Below are positions 42,257 through 55,373 of a DNA stretch of 64,000 nucleotides, in pieces (position 1 is the stretch's first letter; each line of letters opens with the position of its first letter). This DNA is from Ctena decussata (Eukaryota; Mollusca; Bivalvia; Lucinida; Lucinidae), in NCBI GenBank assembly GCA_963989385.1, contig OZ022506.1, positions 2,211,415 to 2,275,414 on the forward strand. The letters are read 5' to 3'. Made by a program: the position numbers and the translations under genes. The notes beneath the pieces are model-generated. The model saw only the letters and a program-made list of their open reading frames with translations. It did not search any database and was not told the DNA's origin.

Positions 42257-42729
42257 CAGTGATTATTTTACAAATTTGCTTCTTTGCATCCCGGGACCCA
42301 CTAGGCCAGAAATCTTTGCATCCCAAGCTCAGAGTTGTGCATCCCTTCATGGACTCGTTGATTATAAAAATTGTGCATCCCAAATCTTCCATTTTCGAGA
42401 CCCATTCAAAGAAGCCAATTTGTAAACAAACCCACAGGTACTAAGTTTAAATACCCAGAGTTTTTTACAAATTTACTTCAACGTGTCCCAGGACCCACAA
42501 GGTCAGAAATCTTTTTACCCCACTCTCAGGTTTCTGCAACCCTTCAAACAACTGTTCAGCCAAAGTCATTCAGTATCATAAAATGATAGCAATGGACTAC
42601 ATGTAGCTGTTACAGGCAAATTTTGGCTTCAAATCTTTGCATCCTGTGGATGCACATCTTTCAAAATGTTGCATCCTCAGCAAATTATATGCATCTAGAA
42701 TGCAGGATGCAGAGGTAAAAAAATCACTG
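42257..42729. mobile_element. hAT-like MITE, relative of 28541-29286, TSD ATAATA
   Basis: The ends are CAGTGATTATTTTAC and, as complement, CAGTGATTTTTTTACC. ATAATA is on both sides (42251-42256 and 42730-42735). The interior 'tttgcatccc' words match 29105-29285 in the opposite orientation. Confidence 0.75.
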
Positions 42730-42735
42730 ATAATA

Positions 42736-42897
42736 GTAGTGAGAGGTACTGCACTGAACTGTCATACTCTGAGGGTATTTGTAAGATGAAGAACAAATGC
42801 AGTGAGTGACATTGGCCTTCCAGATGCCACTCGCAGCGCTAAAAGTGCCCTTTTCTTCAGCAGCACCCTGCCCCTTTTTCAGACTGGGGGAAACACT
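42736..42897. mobile_element. Right-end fragment of a CAGTGTTTCCCC-type element
   Basis: 'ctgggggaaacactg' at about 42883-42897 with 'aagtgccctttt' and 'tgccccttttt' upstream matches the right end of the element at 45469-46776. Confidence 0.5.
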
Positions 42898-43078
42898 GAT
42901 ATATAGCTGTTGCATCATACTTTCTGGGACTGTTAATGTTTATATTTTGCATGAGATAGTGTATCCAACAGATATCTTACAGTAATACTTGAACTCAGTG
43001 AACTTAAAATGATTCTTATCTTTAGTCTTTATCTTATCTAACTTACAGTTGCCATTGTTTTAGCATGTTTGTTTGTGT

Positions 43079-43495
43079 CCATAGAAATACTGGAACGCAC
43101 CAAAACACCGGAACCCACCTGCAATTACCGAAACGCAATATCTCTGTCCAGAGCTTTCCTTTACTTTTGTGTTGTTTAAGGACTGAATTTTTATATTGTT
43201 TGTCAGTCTAAAGTCCATAATGAATTAGTTTTTAATTGGAAATAAATTAGTTTGGTTTTCGATTTGTTACAGTATCCTTGTTTTCAATTTGATAAAATAA
43301 TTTGTGTCAGTGAATAACATAGATGCTAAAGGGTATTATCATCTGTGCTATTCTGATACAAAATGTTAAAATATGGCTCAAATAATAAGCCACATGAGAA
43401 TTTCATATTAAACCCAAATATGCATTATCTGTGCGGAAAACCCTTTATTTTATAGTGTGTTCTGGTGTTTTGGTGCTTTTTCGGTATTTCTATGA
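43079..43495. mobile_element. MITE with about 35 bp terminal inverted repeats
   Basis: The left end 'catagaaatactggaacgca' (43080 onward) and the right end 'tttcggtatttctatg' (ending 43494) are inverted repeats that also share 'accaaaacacc'. No clear target duplication. Non-coding. Confidence 0.7.
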
Positions 43496-43497
43496 AC

Positions 43498-44904
43498 CTT
43501 GTTTGTTGTAGTTTCAAAAAAATCTAGACCATATCTGAAACTGGGTCATGTTGGGTCAAAAACAAGGTCAATAGGTCAGATCTTAGAAAAAACTTGTGTA
43601 TACTGTAGAGGGCACAGTTAATCCAATCTGAAATGAAACTTTGTCAAGGTTTATCTCTATGAAATCTAGGCCAGTTTTGAAACAGGTCACATCAGATCAA
43701 AAACTAGGTCACTAGGTCAGACTTTAGAAAAACCTTGTGTACACTTATGCTTTAATCTTCATGAAATTTTGTCAGAATCTTAATCTTTATAAAATCTAGG
43801 ACAAGTATGAAACTGGGTTATGTCAGATCAGGTCAAATCTCAGAAAAAAACTTACGTACACTCTAGAGGGCACAGTTTTGTTTCAATCTTCATGAAACTT
43901 TGTCAAAATGTTTATCTCTGACAAATCTAGACCAGGTTTGAAGTTGGGTTGTGTTAGGTCAGAAACTAGGTCACGTGGTCAAATCTTAGAAAAACCTTGT
44001 TTTCATACTAGAGAGCACAGTTTTGACCCAATATTCATGAAACTTTGTCAGAATGTTTATAACAAAGAATCTAGACCAAGTTTGAAACTGGGTCATGTCA
44101 TGTCAAAAACTAGGTCAAACCTGAGAAAAACCTTGTGTACACTCTAAGGGGACAGTTTTGATCCAATCTTTATTAAACATTGTTAGAATGTTTATCTCTA
44201 TGAAGTCAACGTAAATTTCAAAACTGGGTTATGTCTGGTGAAAAACTAGGTCACTATGTCAAATCTTAGAAAAACCTTGTGTACACTCTAGAGGGCACAG
44301 TTTTGACCCAATCTTCATATACTTTGTCAGAATGTTTATTATCTCATGAAATTTAGGCCAAGTTTGAAACTAGGTCATGTTGGGTCAAAAACTGGGTTGT
44401 AAGGTTAAATGGTACACAATAAAAGCTTCATTTTCCATTGAATCTTTGTGAAACTCTGTCTGTCATACGTGTGGACATCTCAGAGGTTAAGTTTGAACAT
44501 GTGTCATGTCAGTTCATAATCTAGGTCACTAGGTAAAATCATTGAAAATCCTTGTTTCACAATAGACTTCGTTTTTCAATGACTGTTTGTAAAACTATGT
44601 CAGAATGTTTGTTTTGACAGTGTCTAAGCCAAATTCAAATTTGGGCCAAAAAGAAGGTCACTTCAAAAATCTTCTTCACAACCACTGGGCTGATTGGCCG
44701 ATTGCAATGAAACTTGGTTTGTATGATTGGGGACTCGGGACCCATCATGGATTGTTCATATTATGACCCTTGGTTGATCTTGACTTATTTTGCACCAGGG
44801 TTGACCTTGACTTATTTTACACCAAGGTAAGTAAGATAACTCCAATATTCTTGGCTCACATGATACTCAGGTGAGCGATCCAGGGCCATCATGGCCCTCT
44901 TGTT
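43498..44904 (+). mobile_element. Tandem-core element, 3' part
   Basis: About eight units of roughly 145 bp ('ggtcaaaaactaggtcacta', 'tttgtcagaatgtttatc'). The 3' end is the same 'ctcaggtgagcgatccaggg' plus GGGCCATCATGGCCC at about 44867-44903. The 5' start hairpin is missing, so the element is truncated by the MITE at 43079-43495 or by deletion. Its end abuts the next element head to tail. Confidence 0.75.
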
Positions 44905-45468
44905 TTTAGCTCGCCTGAGCACGAAGTGCTCAGGGTGAGCTTTTGGGATACCGTGATGTCCGTCGTCCGTCGTACGTGTGGACGTCCGGACGGACGTCCG
45001 TCCGGACGGACGTCCGTCAACTTTTGCTTGTGTACACTCTAGAGGGCACAGTTTTGATCCAATCTTCATGAAATTTTGTCAGAATGTTTATCTCTATAAA
45101 ATCTAGGCCAAGTTCGAAACTGGGTCATGTCGGGTCAAAAACTAGGTCACTAGGTCAAATCTTAGAAAAACCTTGTGTACGCTCTAGAAGGCACAGTTTT
45201 CATCCAAACTTCATGAAACTTTGTCAGAATGTTTATCCTCATAGTATCTAGGACAAGTTTGAAACTGGGTCATGTCGGGTCTAAAACTAGGTCACTAGGT
45301 CAAATCATAGAAAAACCTTGTGTACGCTCTAGAGGGCACAGTTTTGATCCAATCTTTATGAAACTTTGTCAGAATGTTTATCTCCATAAACTCTAGGCCA
45401 AGTTCGAAACTGAGTTATGTCGGATCAAAAACTAGGTCACTAGGTCAAATCTTAGAAAAACCTTGTGT

Positions 45469-46776
45469 TAGTGTTTCCCCTAGCCCCTTTTAGCATGGCG
45501 CCGCGCCATGCCCCTTTTCCCCAGCGCCATGCCCTTTTTTCCAGCGCCATGCCCTTTTTGCTCTAAACTTCACCTGCCAATTAGGAGATACATATTACGC
45601 ATTGTGTATTCAATGCTTCAATTGAGTAAACACATCAGTTGGCATTAATCCTGTTATGGTCCACTCGCTAATAAACTAACTGATCCGTGAAAATACCTGA
45701 CTGATCTGCCGGTTAACGGAAAGATCAAAGTGAGGCCTGTTGAGTGAAAAGGAGCCAGTAGCCATGTTTCACAATTACACAAATCAACATGCCCATGATT
45801 GCATAAAGACTTAAAATTTGTTTTAGTATTTTTCTGGAAGTTTTTTTTTTAGTTTTCTTTGGATTCATGGACTGTATTTGGGAAACTGATTTGATTCATA
45901 GATGTGCAGGCTGATCAGTGTCTTGACTTGTTGCCGTAAAGTTTTTTTCTTCGATAAGCGTGTTATATATGGGTTACATTCGAGACGTTTGATACATTAT
46001 GGTGCAAAAATTATTACGCATATTATGTATGTTTTGATATTTTGGTCTTGTACATGCCCATTTTTGTGTCCAAAATAAATTTTTGAACAATGTTATATAT
46101 ATTTTTAATAGTTTTCAACAGCTCTGGGTACCCTAAACAAAACTCGCTTGTGTGAAGAAAATAATAGAGCTAACTGAAACAGATATAAATACAAGTTAAA
46201 GGGAGGCAATTCTGTGCCGCTTTTTTAAATACAGAAGTACTGATAATACTGGTCAGGGAGAATTATTAATAAATAAATAAAGAAACAATAATGATAAATA
46301 ATAAAATATAAATTGTAATAATAATTAGGATATTGAAATGTTTCAGACTATTCAATTAAGAATAGGTAGGTAGTAAAAGGACTTGACACACACACCAAAA
46401 AAAATTAATACAGAACAGGTAGGTAAAAGGACTTAACACACACACACACACACACAAAATTAAAAAAAATACAGAGAGCAGATGCAAATTCTCTATGTAT
46501 TATCATCAAATCCAGGCTCTACTATGGAGTAAAGAAAGTCTTCTAAATTACATGTACTGTATTTTAAGAAATATGCTGCTGCAGCTATAAATGAAAAAAG
46601 AATGATATGATTTAATGCTTTATTAGCAGTATTAATCTCTGTAAGCTAATGTCCATTAAAACAGCGGCCTTCTAATGAAAGCATATACAGTGCCCTTTTT
46701 GCGAAAATCCACGCGCTTAAGTGCCCTTTTCTGAGAAAATTTACCATGCCCTTTTTCATTTCTGGGGGAAACACTA
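45469..46776. mobile_element. TAGTGTTTCCCC-terminated element inside the satellite, TSD TGTGT
   Basis: TAGTGTTTCCCC at the left and its complement at the right (46765-46776). TGTGT is duplicated (45464-45468 and 46777-46781), and removing one copy restores the satellite phrase 'ccttgtgtacgctctag'. The left interior has three 'cagcgccatgccctttt' repeats; (AC)n runs lie at about 46388 and 46437-46457. No transposase was recognised. Confidence 0.85.
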
Positions 46777-47849
46777 TGTGTACGCTCTAGAGGGCACTGT
46801 TTTCATCCAAAGTTCATGAAACTTTGTCAGAATGTTTATCTCCATTAAATCTAGGCCAAGTTCGAAACTGGGTCATGTCGGGTCAAAAACTAGGTCACTA
46901 GGTCAAATCATAGAAAAACCTTGTGTACGCTCTAGAGGACACAGTTTTTATCCAATCTTTATGAAACTTTGTCAGAATGTTTATCTTTATAAACTCTAGG
47001 CCAGGTTTGAAACTGGGTCATGCCGGGTCAAAAACTAGGTCACTAGGTCAAATCTTAGAAAAACCTTGTGTACGCTCTAGAAGGCACAGTTTTGATCCAA
47101 AGTTCATGAAACTTAATCAGAAAGTTTATCCTTATAATATCTAGGATAAGTTTGAAACTGGGTCACGTCGGGTCAAAAACTAGGTCACTAGGTCAAATCA
47201 TAGAAAAAACATTGTGTATGCTCTAGAGGACACAGTTTTGATCCAATCTTTATGAAACATTGTCAGAATGTTTATCTCTATAAACTCTAGGCCAACTTCG
47301 AAACTGGGTCTTGTTGGGTCAAAAACTAGGTCACTAGGTCAAATCTTAGAAAAGCCTTGTGTACGCTCTAGAAGGCACAGTTTTGATCCAAAGTTCATGA
47401 AACTTTGTCAGAATGTTTATCCTCATAATATGTAGGACAAGTTTGAAACTGGGTCATATCGGGTCAAGAACTAGGTCACTAGGTGAAATCATAGAAAAAC
47501 CTTGTGTACGCTCTAGAGGACAGAGTTTTGAGCTAATCTTTATGAAACTTTGTCAGAATGTTTACTTCCAAAAACTCTCGGCCAAGTTTGAAAGTAGGTC
47601 ATGTCAGGTCAAAAACAAGGTCACTAGGTCAAATCATAGAAAAACCTTGTGTACGCTCTAGAGGACACAGTTTTGATCCAAAGTTCATGAAACTTTGTCA
47701 GAATGTTTATCCTCATAATATGTAGGATAACTTTGAAACTGGGTCATGTCGGGTCAAAAACTTGGTCACTAGGTCAAATCTTAGAAAAACCTTGTGTACG
47801 CTCTAGAGGGCACAGTTTTCATCCAAAGTTCATGAAACTTTGTCAGAAT

Positions 47850-49030
47850 GTTTATCCTCATAATATCTAGAACAAGTTCGAAACTGGGTCACGTCGGGTC
47901 AAAAACTAGGTCACTAGGTCAAATCATAGAAAAACCTTGTGTACGCTCTAGAGGACACAGTTTTGATCCAATCTTTATGAAACATTGTCAGAATGTTTAT
48001 CTCCATAAACTCTAGGCCAAGTTCGAAACTGGGTCATGTCCAGTTATAAACTAGGTCACTAGGTCAAATCTTAGAAAAACCTTGTGTGCGCTCTAGAAGG
48101 CACAGTTTTGATCCAAAGTTCATGAAACTTTGTCTGAATGTTTATCCTCATAATATGTAGGACAAGTTTGAAACTGGGTCATGTCGGGTCAAAAACTAGG
48201 TCACTAGGTCAAATCATAGAAAAAACATTGTGTACGCTCTAGAGGACACAGTTTTGATCCAATCTTTATGAAACATTGTCAGAATGTTTATCTCTATAAG
48301 CTCTAGGCCAACTTAGAAACTGGGTCTTGTTGGGTCAAAAACTAGGTCACTAGGTCAAATCTTAGAAAAGCCTTGTGTACGCTCTAGAAGGCACAGTTTT
48401 GATCCAAAGTTCATGAAACTTTGTCAGAATGTTTATCCTCATAATATCTAGAACAAGTTCGAAACTGGGTCACGTCGGGTCAAAAACTAGGTCACTAGGT
48501 CAAATCATAGAAAAACCTTGTGTACGCTCTAGAGGACACAGTTTTGATCCAATCTTTATGAAACATTGTCAGAATGTTTATCTCCATAAACTCTAGGCCA
48601 AGTTCGAAACTGGGTCATGTCCAGTTATAAACTAGGTCACTAGGTCAAATCTTAGAAAAACCTTGTGTGCGCTCTAGAAGGCACAGTTTTGATCCAAAGT
48701 TCATGAAACTTTGTCTGAATGTTTATCCTCATAATATGTAGGACAAGTTTGAAACTGGGTCATGTCGGGTCAAAAACTAGGTCACTAGGTCAAATCATAG
48801 AAAAAACATTGTGTACGCTCTAGAGGACACAGTTTTGATCCAATCTTTATGAAACATTGTCAGAATGTTTATCTCTATAAGCTCTAGGCCAACTTAGAAA
48901 CTGGGTCTTGTTGGGTCAAAAACTAGGTCACTAGGTCAAATCTTAGAAAAGCCTTGTGTACGCTCTAGAAGGCACAGTTTTGATCCAAAGTTCATGAAAC
49001 TTTGTCAGAATGTTTATCCTCATAATATGT
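47850..49030. repeat. 581 bp higher-order repeat (four satellite units), duplicated
   Basis: Unit-specific variants such as 'cttgtgtgcgctctagaagg' (48081 and 48662) and 'atctagaacaagttcg' (47865 and 48446) recur exactly 581 bp apart, with almost no differences between the two blocks. Neighbouring single units differ far more. Confidence 0.85.
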
Positions 49031-49740
49031 AGGACAAGTTTGAAACTGGGTCATATCGGGTCAAGAACTAGGTCACTAGGTCAAATCATAGAAAAACCTT
49101 GTGTACGCTCTAGAGGACACAGTTTTGATCTAATCTTTATGAAACTTTGTCAGAATGTTTATCTTCATAAACTCTCGGCCAAGTTTGAAAGTAGGTCATG
49201 TCGGGTAAAAAAACTAGGTCACTAGGTCAAATCTTAGAAAAACGTTGTGTAAGCACTAGAAGGCATAGTTTTGATCCAATCTTCTTGAAACTATGTCAAA
49301 ATGTTTATTGTCCGTATATCTAAGCCCCCTATGAAACTGAGTCACGTCGGCTCAAGGTCAAATCTTAGAAAAACTTTGTGTACACCCTAGAGGGCACAGT
49401 TTTGATCCAATCTTCATGAAACTCTGTCAGAATGTTTATCTTAATGAAATCTAGGTAAAGTTTGAAACTGGGTCGTGTCGGGTCAAAAACTTGGTCACTA
49501 GGTCAAATATAAGAACGACCTTGTATACGCTCCAGAGGTCACAGTTTTGATCCAATCTCAATGAAACTGTGTCAGAATGTTTATTCTTACAATATCCAGG
49601 CCAAGTTTGAAACTGGGTCATGCCGGGTCAAAAACTAGGTCAAATGTTAGTATGGTAAAAACTCTTATAAATCTTCACCAGAGCCAGTGAACTGATTAAT
49701 GCTCAGGTGAGCGATTTTGGGCCACCATGGCCCTCTTGTT

Positions 49741-50219
49741 TTCTTATTTTTGTTCAAAACATAGATTGTGGGGTACACACGTTAATGAGGCGGCTCATAG
49801 CAGATACCTGCTGGATACATCAAATTAAGAAGTCATAGATGCAATGAAGACTCCTTCAAACCCAAATATAGATGTGATATATCTGTTGGATACACTATCA
49901 TATGCAAACTTTAAACATAAAGAGTCAAAGATAGTATGATAATTTAACAGCTATAAATGGTAAAATTCATGTCAGAGCCGGTGATTAGGCCCGATCTGGT
50001 CCGATTGGGTGAGTACATGTACCTCACCAGCAGGTTCTGTGTAATTGCAAAGTCGAGTTACAGTACCGAGAACTAGGTTTAAAACCTTGATAGTGGCTCA
50101 AAACGTGCTCTAAATTCTGTATAAATCTTCAGTTTAAGCCCTTCTGTTCAAAATTGCAGATTAGTGCCTGAAATTTGATAATTCGCTCATTAAAACTCAT
50201 TTTCTTTCTCTTTATACAG
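49741..50219. other. Non-coding, upstream of the RRM gene
   Basis: No exon recognised. A pyrimidine tract and 'tttatacag' at 50211-50219 form the acceptor of the first coding exon, so at least one upstream untranslated exon exists, here or farther left. Confidence 0.5.
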
Positions 50220-50285
50220 GGCTAGGTCATGGCCAGCAGGTGCTACTCAGTGTTTGTGGGTCATTTGAATCCAGAGACTAAAAAG
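50220..50285 (+). CDS. RRM gene, first coding exon
   Basis: Acceptor 'ctttatacag' before 50220, ATG at 50229, donor 'aaaag|gtattt'. It encodes the first 19 residues including RNP2 (VFVGHL). The nine bases before ATG are 5' untranslated. Confidence 0.8.
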
Positions 50286-53200
50286 GTATTTATAAAACAT
50301 TCATGTATTAAGAAAACTTAAGGTGTGGTCATATTGTATATTCTTGTTGTTCTTGCATGTTTAACAACAATTCTGAGTACATTATTGTCATGTTACTTTA
50401 TTTCATAATTTAGTGAACCAGGTTGTTCATGAGCATACAGACAGAAAAAAAGCACACACATAAAAAGGCACTAAAACAGGCCTGGTTGGGCTTTGGATAA
50501 CGTGGGGCTGGGAGGTGCTGAGTTGTATGTTTGTGGGAGGGATGGGGGAGTAGGGGGGCTTGAAAATAAATGACGTAATTTGGGATCAGTTTGATGAGAA
50601 GTTTTGATAATGTCTTCTCAGACTGTTCCTTTAGGAAAAATCTGGTCTTGACCATCAGTGTTTCCTTCTGTTCCAATATTTAAAGTATTGAAGATAGAGA
50701 AAATCTTGGACTGGGTACCACATGTATTCAGCAATAAGACAGTTTTCCACTTTCAAAATTACTCAAAGCATCTATATCAGTCTGCTGTAACAGAGCTATA
50801 AGATCGTTTTTCCCTTCCAAAACAATCCCAAAATTATAGATTTGTCTTGTAAGACAGATATAAAGATTTTGAGATTGTTTTGGAAGGAAAGACATAAAAC
50901 CTCTATTCTATTGCCCTTACGAATGTCACGTCACGTCTGATTGGATAATGTCAAAAAATTGCGACAGATATCATGCGATATACTGTCGGAAACCCAACGT
51001 CATTATGAAACGTCACTTCTCGTTGGCTGAAATTTGGTTTTACATTGCTGAAAGTGTTTACAATGGGTGCAAAGAAGTACACTTTAAATGGCTAAAATGT
51101 GAAAAAGTGCGTTAGAATGGGGATAACTCGAAAATTGTCATTTGGGGAAGTAAATTGTTAGTTTTATGGTTGCACATTGCGTTTTACCGCTCAGCTGACA
51201 GGTCGCCATAAACAAAATTTCCGACAATAAAACCGACAATTTACCTCCCCAAATGACAATTTTAAGTACAGTTATCCCCTAATTTTTTCACCAAATAAAT
51301 ATGGTGTATATTTCAGCACCAGTTGCGGGACCTGTTTGAGAAATGTGGTCAAGTTGTGGACATTTTCATACGCCCAAATGAGCGACCTGGAGGCTGGAAC
51401 TATGGGTAAGAACTCCATGGGGGTAGACAATTGTAGAGATGGCGTCAGACCTTTGACCCTTCTTGTAATGTAATAATGTCGTTGTGTTGGTAAAAATTAT
51501 AGGTAATGGCAGTGCTGGAAATGGCCAGTGACCCAGTTGCCAAATGCACCTAAATTTTGTCACGGGCCACCAAAAATCTTCAAATTATGAACTTTAGTGG
51601 CCCAACTTTACCTGTCTGGCAATAATAAATGCATCAGATATTTATCTAGTGGCTAATTTGGGCCACTGAAAATGTGGCCTGCTGAGCTTTTGGGCCACCA
51701 CATTAATCTTGGGAGTGTCCAGCACTGAGTGATGGGTGAGGCAGGTCTGAGCAAACAGACTGTTTGCCTTTCCATCTTCATCTTTTGGACATACTTCTGC
51801 ACTGTAAACCCAAACTGTTATATTTTTAGGACAATTACAGAATTATTTCAGGTGTCTCGATTGTAAGAACTTTTTACAGTGCAAATCTGCTGAGCCTTGA
51901 GAAATGGTACCAGACCTGGGGTAATCGTAATCAGTAATTGTAATACACAGTTCCGAGCCACTCCCAGAATATCACTCAAAATCAGGTGATAGCGTATACC
52001 TGGCCAATGCAACGACAACTTAGCACGTAACATAGTCTCACAAACAAATCGCACGTGGTCAAGAAGTCCGTGATTTTACCTTACAGTTAATGGAGGGATG
52101 TATACCTGTTTAAAGAAAACAAACTTAAATCACTTTTGATAAACTTACCCTGCTTTGCAAGGACAGAGCGCATCGGAAATGCATGATGCGCCAACTTCCA
52201 TGTGAAGGTCATGAGGAGGCTGATTCTTCGCCATAGATCGCCAACATTTAGCAGACACTTGCATTTGTCATTTGTTTTTCCGCCATCTTTGTGTAAAGCT
52301 TGTGAGACGTAGTAACAGTAACTAAGCAGGCGGAGCTACTCTCGGAACTGTGTATTAGCTGTAATTAAATACAATTTTATGAATCTGGGCTGATCACATG
52401 TGATAAGGTACCATTATGGTACCTTCTCACATGTGATCAGCCCAGATTCAGATTCACCTGTGCATCCATGCAGTCTTATCAAAGGTTTCACTGATTTTTT
52501 TCCCCATTTTTCTTTTGCAAGTCCAGTGTTAAATGCCTCAAGGTTATAGAACCTTTCTCCATGCTAAGGTGAGATTGTGCTCTAATTCTATTATTGAATG
52601 GAATTTGAAATACTTAACAAGGCCTGTTTTGAGAATTCAAATAAGAGAAATAATATGAAAAGCTAATATCAGAAACTATAAAGCTAGAGGAGAAGGTTTT
52701 GAATGCATACCATATATGACATTGACCTATATGTAGTGTCTACAGATACAGTATCTTGAGCTATAAAAATGTTATGACATGTTTACATGTACAGTAAATC
52801 CCACGTAATCCCCGCGAGGGGGTGATGCAGTATAAATACATACATACAGTGTTCTCCCCAGAAATTTCAGAAGGCATGTCGCTTTTAGCACAAAAATCAG
52901 ATTTTGACTTGTTTAATATCAATTCTTAAAATCCTTAATATAGCAATTTTTTATAGATATTAGCCTCAATTTACATTATAAATAATTTATTGATGATTCT
53001 TAACACATTTAAAACAACTTAACTGGCTAAAAAATGAAAATAATAGCACTTTAATAAATTTTCATTGGAAATTAAGGCATGCTGCAAAGGTAATTTGAAG
53101 AGGAAGGCATGCCTTAATGGTCTTGGGAGATCCCTGTGTTTATATTATCATTCTAGCTTTGTGCGATATTTTGACCTGGAGGCTGCAAAAAGAGCTATCA

Positions 53201-55338
53201 GGGAATTACACCGATGGGAGTTGTGTGGTTCCAACATTATTGTACAGCTAGCAAAAGACACCATCTCAAAAGTGAACGCAGGTAGGCAAATGATAAAGAA
53301 AATGTGAATATGTTCCAGAGCTCCAGATAGGAAGGGGTGACAAGGATAATTCTAAGAATATTATCATATTTCTCAATGAAACCATTATGTTGTGACCCCT
53401 TATTAGAACCGTCTCGGTGAGACGGTTCTAATGAGGGGTCATAACATGTTTTTTGTTGAGCCCGCTTGCACTCAGCGAGACATAGTCACCTGTTTGGTGT
53501 TGGTGCGTCTGTCCGTCAGGAGCCATATCTTGAGTTTGATAGACCCTATGACCTTGAAACTTTCATCACAATATGCCCCACAAAAATGCTAATTGGCTGC
53601 CACAAAACTAGGTCACTGTGACCTACTTTCACGAAAAAGTACCACATTTAGTTTTCGTCTGCTGCCCATATCTCCCTTGTCGTAGGCCACAGAACATTAA
53701 AACTTCATCAGTACATGCACCTTACCACTCCAAGTCACCACCAACAAAACTAGGTCACTGTGATCTACTTTCACAAAAAAGTACCACATATTTAGTTTTC
53801 GTCTGCAGCCCCATATCTCCCTTCTCATAAGCTCCAGAACATTGAAACTTCATTAGTGCATGCACCTTACCTCTCCAGGTGACCTCCAACAAAACTAAGT
53901 CACTGTGACCTACTTTCACGAAAAAGTACCACATATTTAGCTTTCTAGGTCAGCCCCATATCTCCCTTCTCATAAGCGCCAGAACATTGAAACTTCATCA
54001 GTACATGCACCTTACCACTCCAAGACACCACCAACAAATCTTGGTTGCTGTGACCTACTTTCATGAAAAAGTATCACATATTTAGTTTTCTAGGTCAGCC
54101 CCATATCTTTCTTTTCCTTGGCCCCAGAACATTGAAACATCATCAGTGCATGCACCTTACCACTCCAGGTCACCTACAACAAAGCTAGGTCACTGTGACA
54201 TACTTTCACGAAAAAGTACCACATATTTTTTCGTCTGCAGCCCCTTATCTCCCTTTACATAGGCCCCAGAACATTGAAACTCCATCAGTACATGCATCTT
54301 ACCACTCCAGGTCACCTCCAACAAAACTAGGTTGCTGTGACCTACTTTCATGAAAAAGTACCACATATTTAGTGTTCAAGATCAGTCCCATATCTTTCTT
54401 TTCATAGTCGCCAAAACTTTGAAACTTCATCAGTGCATGCACCTTATCACTCCAGGTCACCTACAACAAAACTAGGTTGTTGTGACCTACTTTCATGAAA
54501 AAGCATTTTCACTACTGTCAAAGGCCAACGAGCTTGCTGGCCGCAGCCATCTAGTTTTTGAAAAACAAGGAAAATTACGTCTAAATTATCTATGTTACCC
54601 CTTCTTAGTCTGGAGCATTGTACAAAATACAACATACAAACTTTACAACAAACAAACAGTAAGAAACCATTAACCTATGCATCCACTTATTCCAAAAAGT
54701 GTCTTCTTTTCAAAAAGTTGCTGTATAATTTGTGTCAACATGCTAGTGACAGTTTCTTGTCACCACGTCTCTGCATATTTGGTGTCAGCGTGTGAGTGAC
54801 AGTGGACATGGATTAATCATTGAGAAAGGTGAAAGGGGATTAGAATTTTGTGATCTTGAGCCCATTTTCAAGGCCACTTGAGGACTTTGAATGCTAAATT
54901 TACAACCAATTTTTACCAAACTTGATAGTTTATATAATTAGGTGGAGCTACTGAGTTGGTTTTGATTTTGATGCCATTGATGTTAATTTCGAGGTCAGCA
55001 TACCAGTGCAAGTTTTTACAGCACTGGGAAGAATGCACTGGTTGGGGATACCTATTCTTCACTGATAAAAATCTAGTTCGGTATTGTGTGCCTGCTCACA
55101 AAAGCACAGACTTTCACCTCTGATGAAAGCTGTAGGAACTACCATTACTGTTGAATTTACTTCTTTGTAGAAAATGTTTTAGTTGCCTTTAGACTGTTAT
55201 CATCAGTTGAGTGGCATTTGTGACTCAAGACTGTGGTCTTGTAAAGACTTTGCTGTTATAAAGAATATACTTTACTTATTTCTTATAACATACACTTTTT
55301 TTTTTCTAAGGTAACTGAAAATGTCAACATTGGTATAT

Positions 55339-55373
<35 letters not shown>

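Larger units (their letters stand above)
44905..49740 (+). mobile_element. Tandem-core element with about 146 bp satellite, about 23 units
   Basis: The start 'tttagctcgcctgagcacg' with hairpin (CCTGAGCAC / GTGCTCAGG) is followed by a block of 'cggacgtccg' palindromes and gtccgtc. Units of about 146 bp run at 45020-45470 and 46780-49660 ('ttgtgtacgctctagaggac' marks most of them). The end is 'ctcaggtgagcg' and a near-palindrome 'gggccaccatggccc' at about 49703-49740. The reverse complement of CTTCTAG occurs here inside 'ctctagaagg' as part of the satellite, without a hairpin. Confidence 0.8.

Noticed and set aside
41273..49225. Many open frames of 60-85 codons in the satellite
   Set aside because: They repeat with the 146 bp unit and encode the same low-information peptide with frequent stops; consistent with satellite, not genes.
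39959..49740. CRISPR-like direct repeats
   Set aside because: Units are 144-146 bp satellites without unique spacers, in a eukaryotic context.
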